Of a stretch of 64,000 bases of DNA, positions 53,495-64,000 are shown one piece after another. Position 1 is the first letter of the stretch; each line of letters opens with the position of its first letter. The notes below the pieces were generated by a model, which saw only the letters and a program-made list of their open reading frames with translations, made no database searches and was not told the origin of the DNA. The position numbers and the translations under genes are program-made. The stretch comes from Tipula vernalis. Its lineage: Eukaryota; Arthropoda; Insecta; Diptera; Tipulidae. The stretch spans positions 112,086,838 to 112,150,837 of the forward strand of contig OY282558.1 in assembly GCA_958295665.1 (NCBI GenBank). The letters run 5' to 3'.

Positions 53495-55240
53495 GGTGAT
53501 TTTCATCAAATCGAATTTTCTATGAAATGTACGGAAATAATTATGGAATCTAAATACGCGTTGGCACATCAGTTACAGGTCCCTAGACCTGTCATTAAAG
53601 GTATCAATAACAGAAATCCGAGCTCAATTGCAGATTTTGGATTTTTATGGCTCTTAATCGACTGATGTATGCACGGACATACTTATGGAATCTAAATACG
53701 CGTTGGCACGTTAGAGACAGGTCCCTAGACCTGTCATTAAAGGTATCAATAACAGAAATCCGAGCTCAATTGCAGATTTTGGATTTTTATGGCTCTTAAT
53801 CGACTGATGTATATAAGGTGATTTTCAATGGAATCAAGGAACCTAAATACTCGTCGGCATAAAAATTAAAGGTCCTGAGGCCTATCATTAGAGGTATCAA
53901 GAACAGCAATCGGAGCACAATTGAAGATTGTGGATTTTTATGGCTCTTAATCGACTGATGTATAGTAAGGTGATTTTCATCAAATCGAATTTTCTATGAA
54001 ATGCACGGAAATAATTATGGAATCTAAATACCCGTTGGCACATCAGTTACAGGTCCCTAGACCTGCTATTGAAGGTATCAATAACAGAAATCCGAGCTCA
54101 ATTGCAGATTTTGGATTTTTATGGCTCTTAATCGACTGATGTATAGTAAGGTGATTTTCATCAAATCGAATTTTCTATGAAATGCACGGAAATAATTATG
54201 GAATCTAAATACGCGTTGGCACAGCAGTTACAGATCCCTAGACCTGTCATTAAAGGTATCAAGGATAGAAATCCGAGCTCAATTGCAGATTTTGGATTTT
54301 TATGGCTCTTAATCGACTGATGTATAGTAAGGTGATTTTCATCAAATAGAATTTTCTATGAAATGCACGGAAATAATTATGGAATCTAAATACGCGTTGG
54401 CACATCAGTTACAGGTCCCTAGACCTGTCATTAAAGGTATCAGTAACAGAAATCCGAGCTCAATTGCAGATTTTGGATTTTTATGGCTCTTAATCGACTG
54501 ATGTATAGTAAGGTGATTTTCAATGGAATCAAGGAACCTAAATACTCGTCGGCATAAAAATTAAAGGTCCTGAGGCCTATCATTAGAGGTATCAAGAACA
54601 GCAATCGGAGCACAATTGAAGATCGTGGATTTGTATGGCTCTTAATCGACTGATGTATAGTAAGGTGATTTTCATCAAATCGAATTTTCTATGAAATGCA
54701 CGGAAATAATTATGGAATCTAAATACGCGTTGGCACATCAGTTACAGGTCCCTAGACCTGTCATTAAAGGTATCAATAACAGAAATCCGAGCTCAATTGC
54801 AGATTTTGGATTTTTATGGCTCTTAATCGACTGATGTATAGTAAGGTGATTTTCATCAAATCGAATTTTCTATGAAATGCACGGAAATAATTATGGAATC
54901 TAAATACGCGTTTGCACATCAGTTACAGATCCCTAGACCTGTCATTAAAGGTATCAAGGATAGAAATCCAAACTCAATTGCAGATTTTGGATTTTTATGG
55001 CTCTTAATCGACTGATGTATAGTAAGGTGATTTTCATCAAATCGAATTTTCTATGAAATGCACGGAAATAATTATGGAATCTAAATACGCGTTAGCACAT
55101 CAGTTACAGATCCCTAGACCTGTCATTAAAGGTATCAATAACAGAAATCCGAGCTCAATTGCAGATTTTGGATTTTTATGGCTCTTAATCGACTGATGTA
55201 TAGTAAGGTGATTTTCATCAAATCGAATTTTCTATGAAAT

Positions 55241-57541
55241 GCACGGACATACTTATGGAATCTAAATACGCGTTGGCACATTAGAGACAGGTCCCTAGAC
55301 CTGTCATTAAAGGTATCAATAACAGAAATCCGAGCTCAATTGCAGATTTTGGATTTTTATGGCTCTTAATCGACTGATTTATAGTAAGGTGATTTTCAAT
55401 GGAATCAAGGAACCTAAATACTCGTTGGCATAAAAATTAGGGCCCTGAGGCCTATAATTTGAGGTATCAATAACAGAAATCCAAGCTCAATTGCAGATTT
55501 TGGATTTTTATGGCTCTTAATCGACTGATGTATAGTAAGGTGATTTTCATTAAATAGAATTTTCTACGAAATGCACGGAAATAATTATGGAATCTAAATA
55601 TGCGTTGGCACATCAGTTATAGGTCCCTAGACCTGTCATTAAAGGTATCAATAACAGAAATCCGAGCTCAATTGAAGATTTTGGATTTTTATGGCTCTTA
55701 ATCGATTGATGTATATAAGGTGATTTTCAATGGAATCAAGGAACCTAAATACTCGTCGGCATAAAAATTAAAGGTCCTGAGGCCTATCATTAGAGGTATC
55801 AAGAACAGCAATCGGAGCACAATTGAAGATTGTGGATTTTTATGGCTCTTAATCGACTGATGTATAGTAAGGTGATTTTCATCAAATCGAATTTTCTATG
55901 AAATGCACGGAAATAATTATGGAATCTAAATACGCGTTGGCACATCAGTTACAGGTCCCTAGACCTGTCATTAAAGGTATCAGTAACAGAAATCCGAGCT
56001 CAATTGCAGATTTTGGATTTTTATCGCTCTGAATCGTCTGATCTATAGTAAGGTGATTTTCATCAAATCGAATTTTCTATGAAATGCACGGAACTAATTA
56101 TGAAATCTAAATACGCGTTTGCACATCAGTTACAGGTCCCTAGACCTGTCATGAAAGGTATCCATAACAGAAGTCCGAGCTCAATTGCAGATTTTGGATT
56201 TTTATGGCTCTTAATCGACTGATGTATAGTAAGGTGATTTTCATCAAATCGAATTTTCTATGAAATGCACGGACATACTTATGGAATCTAAATACGCGTT
56301 GGGACACCAGTTACAGGTCCATATACCTGTTATTAAAGGTATTAAAGATAGAAATAGGAGCACAATTGCAGATTTTGGATTTTTATGGCTCTTAATTGAC
56401 TGATGTATAGTAAGGTGATTCTCATCAAATCGAATTTTCTATGAAATGCACGGACTACCTTATGGTATCTAAATACGCGTTGGCACACCAGTTACAGGTC
56501 CATAGACCTGTCATTAAGGGTATCAAGGATAAAAATAGGAGCACAATTGCAGATATTGGATTTTTATGGCTCTTAATCGACTGATGTATAGTAAGGGGAT
56601 TTTGAATGGATTCAAGGAACCTAAATACTCGTCGGCATAAAAATTAAAGGTCCTGAGGCCTTTAATTTGAGGTATCAAGAACAGCAATCGGAGCACAATT
56701 GGAGATTGTGGATTTTTATGGCTCTTAATCGACTGATGTATAGTAAGGTGATTTTCATCAAATCGAATTTTCTATGAAATGCACGGAAATAATTATGGAA
56801 TCTAAATACGCGTTGGCACATCAGTTACAGGTCCCTAGTCCTGTCATTAAAGGTATCAATAACAGAAATCCGAGCTCAATTGCAGATTTTGGATTTTTAT
56901 GGCTTTTAATCGACTGATGTATAGTAAGGTGATTTTCATCAAATCGAATTTTCTATGAAATGCACGGAAATAATTATGGAATCTAAATACGCGTTGGCAC
57001 ATCATTTACAGTTCCCTAGACCTGTCACTAAAGGTATCAATAACAGAAATCCGAGCTCAATTGCAGATTTTGGATTTTGATGGATCTTAATCAACTGATG
57101 TATAGTAAGGTGATTTTCAATGGAATCAAGGAACCTAAATACTCGTCGGCGTAAAAATTAAGGTCCTGAGGCCTATAATTTGAGGTATCAAGAACAGCAA
57201 TCGGAGCACAATTGAAGATTGTGGATTTTTATGGCTCTTAATCGACTGATGTATAGTAAGGTGATTTTCATCAAATCGAATTTTCTATGAAATGCACGGA
57301 AATAATTATGGAATCTTAATACGCGTTGGCACATCAGTTACAGATTCCTAGACCTGTCAATAAAGGTATCAATAACAGAAATCCGAGCTCAATTGCAGAT
57401 TTTGGATTTTTATGGCTCTTAATCGACTGATGTATAGTAAGGTGATTTTCAATGGAATCGAGGAACCTAAATACTCGTCGGCATAAAAATTAAAGGTCCT
57501 GAGGCCTATAATTTGAGGTATCAAGAACAGCAATCTGAGCA
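55241..57541. repeat. Satellite block duplicated at +6459 bp, copy 1
   Basis: The offset of 6459 is constant at three checked points: GCACGGACATA (55241/61700), GCACGGAACTAATTA (56086/62545) and CAATCTGAGC (57531/63990). All irregular monomer variants in between are shared. Confidence 0.88.
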
Positions 57542-60500
57542 CATTTCGAGATTGTGAATTTTTATGGCTCTTAATCGACTGATGTATAGTAAGGTGATTT
57601 TCATCAAATCGAATTTTCTATGAAATGCACGGACATACTTATGGAATCTAAATACGCGTTGGCACATTAGAGACAGGTCCCTAGACCTGTCATTAAAGGT
57701 ATCAATAACAGAAATCCGAGCTCAATTGCAGATTTTGGATTTTTATGGCTCTTAATCAACTGATGTATAGTAAGGTGATTTTCAATGGAATCAAGGAACC
57801 TAAATACTCGTCGGCATAAAAATTAAGGTCCTGAGGCCAATAATTTGAGGTATCGAGAACAGCAATCGGAGCACAATTGAAGATTGTGGATTTTTATGGC
57901 TCTTAATCGACTGATGTATAGTAAGGTGATTTTCATCAATTCGAATTTTCTATGAAATGCACGGAAATAATTATGGAATCTAAATACGCGTTGGCACATC
58001 AGTTACAGGTCCCTAGACCTGTCATTAAAGGTATCAATAACAGAAATCCGAGCTCAATTGCAGATTTTGGATTTTTATGGCTCTTAATCGACTGATGTAT
58101 AGTAAGGTGATTTTCATCAAATCGAATTTTCTATGAAATGTACGGAAATAATTATGGAATCTAAATACGCGTTGGCACATCAGTTACAGGTCCCTAGACC
58201 TGTCATTAAAGGTATCAATAACAGAAATCCGAGCTCAATTGCAGATTTTGGATTTTTATGGCTCTTAATCGACTGATGTATAGTAAGGTGATTTTCAATG
58301 GAATCAAGGAACCTGAATACTCGTGGGCATAAAAATTAAAGGTCCTGAGGCCTATAGTTTGAGGTATCAAGAACAGCAATCGGAGCACAATTGAAGATCG
58401 TGGATTTGTATGGCTCTTAATCGACTGATGTATAGTAAGGTGATTTTCATCAAATCGAATTTTCTATGAAATGTACGGAAATAATTATGGAATCTAAATA
58501 CGCGTTAGCACATCAGTTACAGGTCCCTAGACCTGTCATTAAAGGTATCAATAACAGAAATCCGAGCTCAATTGCAGATTTTGGATTTTTATGGCTCTTA
58601 ATCGACTGATGTATAGTAAGGTGATTTTCAATGGAATCAAGGAACCTAAATACTCGTCAGCATAAAAATTAAAGGTCCTGAGGCCTATCATTAGAGGTAT
58701 CAAGAACAGCAATCGGAGAACAATTGAAAATCGTGGATTTGTATGGCTCTTAATCGACTGATGTATAGTAAGGTGATTTTCATCAAATCGAATTTTCTAT
58801 GAAATGCACGGAAATAATTGTGGAATCTAAATACGCGTTAGCACATCAGTTACAGATCCCTAGACCTGTCATTAAAGGTATCAATAACAGAAATCCGAGC
58901 TCAATTTCAGATTTTGGATTTTTATGGCTCTTAATCAACTGATATATAGTAAGGTGATTTTCAATGGAATCAAGGAACCTAAATACTCGTCGGCATAAAA
59001 ATTAAGGTCCTGAGGCCAATAATTTGAGGTATCAAGAACAGCAATCGGAGCACAATTGAAGATTGTGGATTTTTATGGCTCTTAATCGACTGATGTATAG
59101 TAAGGTGATTTTCATCAAATTGAATTTTCTATGAAATGCACGGAAATAATTATGGAATCTAAATACGCGTTGGCACATCAGTTACAGATTCCTAGACCTG
59201 TCATTAAAGGTATCAATAACAGAAATCCGAGCTCAATTGCAGATTTTGGATTTTTATGGCTCTTAATCGACTGATGTATAGTAAGGTGATTTTCATCAAA
59301 TCGAATTTTCTATGAAATGTACGGAAATAATTATGGAATCTAAATACGCGTTGGCACATCAGTTACAGGTCCCTAGACCTGTCATTAAAGGTATCAAGGA
59401 TAGAAATCCGAGCTCAATTGCAGATTTTGGATTTTTATGGCTCTTAATCGACTGATGTATAGTAAGGTGATTTTCAATGGAATCAAGGAACCTGAATACT
59501 CGTGGGCATAAAAATTAAAGGTCCTGAGGCCTATAGTTTGAGGTATCAAGAACAGCAATCGGAGCACAATTGAAGATTTTGGATTTTTATGGCTCTTAAT
59601 CGATTTATGTAAGGTGATTTTCATCAAATCGAATTTTCTATGAAATGCACGGAAATAATTATGGAATCTAAATACGCGTTGGCACAGCAGTTACAGATCC
59701 CTAGACCTGTCATTAAAGGTATCAAGGATAGAAATCCGAGCTCAATTGCAGATTTTGGATTTTTATGGCTCTTAATCGACTGATGTATAGTAAGGTGATT
59801 TTCATCAAATCGAATTTTCTATGAAATGCACGGAAATAATTATGGAATCTAAATACGCGTTGGCACATCAGTTACAGGTCCCTATACCTGTCATTAAAGG
59901 TATCAATAACAGAAATCCGAGCTCAATTGCAGATTTTGGATTTTTATGGCTCTTATTCAACTGATGTATAGTAAGGTGATTTTCCATGGAATCAAGGAAC
60001 CTGAATACTCGTGGGCATAAAAATTAAAGGTCCTGAGGCCTATAGTCTGAGGTATCAAGAACAGCAATCGGAGCACAATTGAAGATCGTGGATTTGTATG
60101 GCTCTTAATCGACTGATGTATAGTAAGGTGATTTTCATCAAATCGAATTTTCTATGAAATGCACGGAAATAATTATGGAATCTAAATACGCGTTTGCACA
60201 TCAGTTACAGATCCCTAGACCTGTCATTAAAGGTATCAAGGATAGAAATCCAAACTCAATTGCAGATTTTGGATTTTTATGGCTCTTAATCGACTGATGT
60301 ATAGTAAGGTGATTTTCATCAAATCGAATTTTCTATGAAATGCACGGAAATAATTATGGAATCTAAATACGCGTTAGCACATCAGTTACAGATCCCTAGA
60401 CCTGTCATTAAAGGTATCAATAACAGAAATCCGAGCTCAATTGCAGATTTTGGATTTTTATGGCTCTTAATCAACTGATGTATAGTAAGGTGATTTTCAA

Positions 60501-61699
60501 TGGAATCAAGGAACCTAAATACTCGTCGGCATAAAAATTTAGGTCCTGAGGCCTATAATTTGAGGTATTAAGAACAGCAATCAGAGCACAATTGAAGATT
60601 GTGGATTTTTATGGCTCTTAATCGACTGATGTATAGTAAGGTGATTTTCATCAAATCGAATTTTCTATGAAATGCACGGAAATAATTATGGAATCTAAAT
60701 ACGCGTTGGCACATCAGTTACAGATTCCTAGACCTGTCATTAAAGGTATCAATAACAGAAATCCGAGCTCAATTGCAGATTTTGGATTTTTATGGCTCTT
60801 AATCGACTGATGTATAGTAAGGTGATTTTCATCAAATCGAATTTTCTATGAAATGCACGGACATACTTATGGAATCTAAATACGCGTTGGCACATTAGAG
60901 ACAGGTCCCTAGACCTGTCATTAAAGGTATCAATAACAGAAATCCGAGCTCAATTGCAGATTTTGGATTTTTATGGCTCTTAATCGACTGATTTATAGTA
61001 AGGTGATTTTCAATGGAATCAAGGAACCTAAATACTCGTTGGCATAAAAATTAGGGCCCTGAGGCCTATAATTTGAGGTATCAATAACAGAAATCCAAGC
61101 TCAATTGCAGATTTTGGATTTTTATGGCTCTTAATCGACTGATGTATAGTAAGGTGATTTTCATTAAATAGAATTTTCTACGAAATGCACGGAAATAATT
61201 ATGGAATCTAAATATGCGTTGGCACATCAGTTATAGGTCCCTAGACCTGTCATTAAAGGTATCAATAACAGAAATCCGAGCTCAATTGAAGATTTTGGAT
61301 TTTTATGGCTCTTAATCGATTGATGTATATAAGGTGATTTTCAATGGAATCAAGGAACCTAAATACTCGTCCGCATAAAAATTAAAGGTCCTGAGGCCTA
61401 TCATTAGAGGTATCAAGAACAGCAATCGGAGCACAATTGAAGATTGTGGATTTTTATGGCTCTTAATCGACTGATGTATAGTAAGGTGATTTTCATCAAA
61501 TCGAATTTTCTATGAAATGCACGGAAATAATTATGGAATCTAAATACGCGTTGGCACATCAGTTACAGATTCCTAGACCTGTCATTAAAGGTATCAATAA
61601 CAGAAATCCGAGCTCAATTGCAGATTTTGGATTTTTATGGCTCTTAATCGACTGATGTATAGTAAGGTGATTTTCATCAAATCGAATTTTCTATGAAAT

Positions 61700-64000
61700 G
61701 CACGGACATACTTATGGAATCTAAATACGCGTTGGCACATTAGAGACAGGTCCCTAGACCTGTCATTAAAGGTATCAATAACAGAAATCCGAGCTCAATT
61801 GCAGATTTTGGATTTTTATGGCTCTTAATCGACTGATTTATAGTAAGGTGATTTTCAATGGAATCAAGGAACCTAAATACTCGTTGGCATAAAAATTAGG
61901 GCCCTGAGGCCTATAATTTGAGGTATCAATAACAGAAATCCAAGCTCAATTGCAGATTTTGGATTTTTATGGCTCTTAATCGACTGATGTATAGTAAGGT
62001 GATTTTCATTAAATAGAATTTTCTACGAAATGCACGGAAATAATTATGGAATCTAAATATGCGTTGGCACATCAGTTATAGGTCCCTAGACCTGTCATTA
62101 AAGGTATCAATAACAGAAATCCGAGCTCAATTGAAGATTTTGGATTTTTATGGCTCTTAATCGATTGATGTATATAAGGTGATTTTCAATGGAATCAAGG
62201 AACCTAAATACTCGTCGGCATAAAAATTAAAGGTCCTGAGGCCTATCATTAGAGGTATCAAGAACAGCAATCGGAGCACAATTGAAGATTGTGGATTTTT
62301 ATGGCTCTTAATCGACTGATGTATAGTAAGGTGATTTTCATCAAATCGAATTTTCTATGAAATGCACGGAAATAATTATGGAATCTAAATACGCGTTGGC
62401 ACATCAGTTACAGGTCCCTAGACCTGTCATTAAAGGTATCAGTAACAGAAATCCGAGCTCAATTGCAGATTTTGGATTTTTATCGCTCTGAATCGTCTGA
62501 TCTATAGTAAGGTGATTTTCATCAAATCGAATTTTCTATGAAATGCACGGAACTAATTATGAAATCTAAATACGCGTTTGCACATCAGTTACAGGTCCCT
62601 AGACCTGTCATGAAAGGTATCCATAACAGAAGTCCGAGCTCAATTGCAGATTTTGGATTTTTATGGCTCTTAATCGACTGATGTATAGTAAGGTGATTTT
62701 CATCAAATCGAATTTTCTATGAAATGCACGGACATACTTATGGAATCTAAATACGCGTTGGGACACCAGTTACAGGTCCATATACCTGTTATTAAAGGTA
62801 TTAAAGATAGAAATAGGAGCACAATTGCAGATTTTGAATTTTTATGGCTCTTAATTGACTGATGTATAGTAAGGTGATTCTCATCAAATCGAATTTTCTA
62901 TGAAATGCACGGACTACCTTATGGTATCTAAATACGCGTTGGCACACCAGTTACAGGTCCATAGACCTGTCATTAAGGGTATCAAGGATAAAAATAGGAG
63001 CACAATTGCAGATTTTGGATTTTTATGGCTCTTAATCGACTGATGTATAGTAAGGGGATTTTCAATGGATTCAAGGAACCTAAATACTCGTCGGCATAAA
63101 AATTAAAGGTCCTGAGGCCTTTAATTTGAGGTATCAAGAACAGCAATCGGAGCACAATTGGAGATTGTGGATTTTTATGGCTCTTAATCGACTGATGTAT
63201 AGTAAGGTGATTTTCATCAAATCGAATTTTCTATGAAATGCACGGAAATAATTATGGAATCTAAATACGCGTTGGCACATCAGTTACAGGTCCCTAGTCC
63301 TGTCATTAAAGGTATCAATAACAGAAATCCGAGCTCAATTGCAGATTTTGGATTTTTATGGCTTTTAATCGACTGATGTATAGTAAGGTGATTTTCATCA
63401 AATCGAATTTTCTATGAAATGCACGGAAATAATTATGGAATCTAAATACGCGTTGGCACATCATTTACAGTTCCCTAGACCTGTCACTAAAGGTATCAAT
63501 AACAGAAATCCGAGCTCAATTGCAGATTTTGGATTTTGATGGATCTTAATCAACTGATGTATAGTAAGGTGATTTTCAATGGAATCAAGGAACCTAAATA
63601 CTCGTCGGCGTAAAAATTAAGGTCCTGAGGCCTATAATTTGAGGTATCAAGAACAGCAATCAAAGCACAATTGAAGATTGTGGATTTTTATGGCTCTTAA
63701 TCGACTGATGTATAGTAAGGTGATTTTCATCAAATCGAATTTTCTATGAAATGCACGGAAATAATTATGGAATCTTAATACGCGTTGGCACATCAGTTAC
63801 AGATTCCTAGACCTGTCAATAAAGGTATCAATAACAGAAATCCGAGCTCAATTGCAGATTTTGGATTTTTATGGCTCTTAATCGACTGATGTATAGTAAG
63901 GTGATTTTCAATGGAATCGAGGAACCTAAATACTCGTCGGCATAAAAATTAAAGGTCCTGAGGCCTATAATTTGAGGTATCAAGAACAGCAATCTGAGCA
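61700..64000. repeat. Satellite block duplicated at +6459 bp, copy 2
   Basis: Partner of 55241-57541; the match runs to the last base of the window, so the full length of the duplicated block is not known. Confidence 0.88.

Larger units (their letters stand above)
23091..64000. repeat. Satellite array of mixed 181-bp (A) and 152-bp (B) monomers
   Basis: The array runs head to tail without interruption to the window edge, about 40.9 kb. Each monomer starts GGTGATTTTCA. A then continues TCAAATCGAATTTTCTATG and carries AAATACGCGTTGGCACA; B continues ATGGAATCAAGGAACC and carries AAATACTCGTCGGCA. After these the two types align along their length (CATTAAAGGTATC in A, CATTAGAGGTATC in B) and are almost identical over the last 45-50 bp (GATTTTTATGGCTCTTAATC then GACTGATGTATAGTAA). 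B is A with about 29 bp missing. By eye there are about 80 B and 160 A copies in irregular A-B and A-A-B order. Larger blocks are re-duplicated. There are no transposon insertions and no convincing coding frame. The function is unknown; size and homogeneity fit centromeric, pericentromeric or subtelomeric/telomeric DNA. Confidence 0.97.

Noticed and set aside
23091..64000. CRISPR-like repeat-spacer structure
   Set aside because: The whole 152-181 bp unit is repeated with no unique spacers, and the setting is eukaryotic.

Overview
This is a eukaryotic, AT-rich, repeat-dominated window with no intact protein-coding gene that I can support. The degraded elements (two RNase H-bearing non-LTR retrotransposon copies, a second LINE of Jockey/CR1 type, a Tc1-like remnant, a hAT-type MITE) and the long hexanucleotide arrays fit an insect, most likely a fly or midge. 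The species cannot be fixed from the sequence.

Layout. Positions 1-23,090 are AT-rich intergenic DNA with transposon debris: a minus-strand LINE ORF1 remnant (845-1486) with a GC-richer leader (1487-1935) running into a (CATTGT)116 array (1954-2649); a 408-bp foldback/MITE with 54-bp inverted ends (4250-4657); a (GGTAAT)n array (5562-6188); a decayed tandem repeat (8478-9200); the C-terminus of a Tc1-like transposase (10391-10573, minus); a 455-bp hAT-type MITE with 8-bp target duplications (10781-11235); a dead Jockey/CR1-type LINE ORF2 (11501-13300, minus); a possible 2.4-kb element with CACTGA-type ends (13415-15787); a dead RNase H-bearing LINE (about 16400-20085, plus) of the same family as the 845-1486 fragment; and a frameshifted, possibly transposon-derived coding remnant (about 21880-23080, minus).

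From 23,091 to the right edge (about 40.9 kb, running off the window) everything is one satellite. It mixes two homologous monomers, A (181 bp) and B (152 bp); B is A without about 29 bp near its start. By eye there are roughly 160 A and 80 B copies, in irregular A-B and A-A-B runs. Blocks of 0.5 to more than 2 kb have been re-duplicated at offsets of 513, 671-689, 845, 1735, 2273 and 6459 bp. Both monomers carry a short dyad with a 4-nt loop at the same place, and one A subfamily carries a compensatory pair of changes in it. The array starts abruptly beside the decayed remnant and holds no convincing gene; open frames inside it are monomer translations.

Nothing here works as a gene set. The window reads as the edge of a heterochromatic block (pericentromeric, subtelomeric or telomeric), and the satellite is the most interesting object in it.
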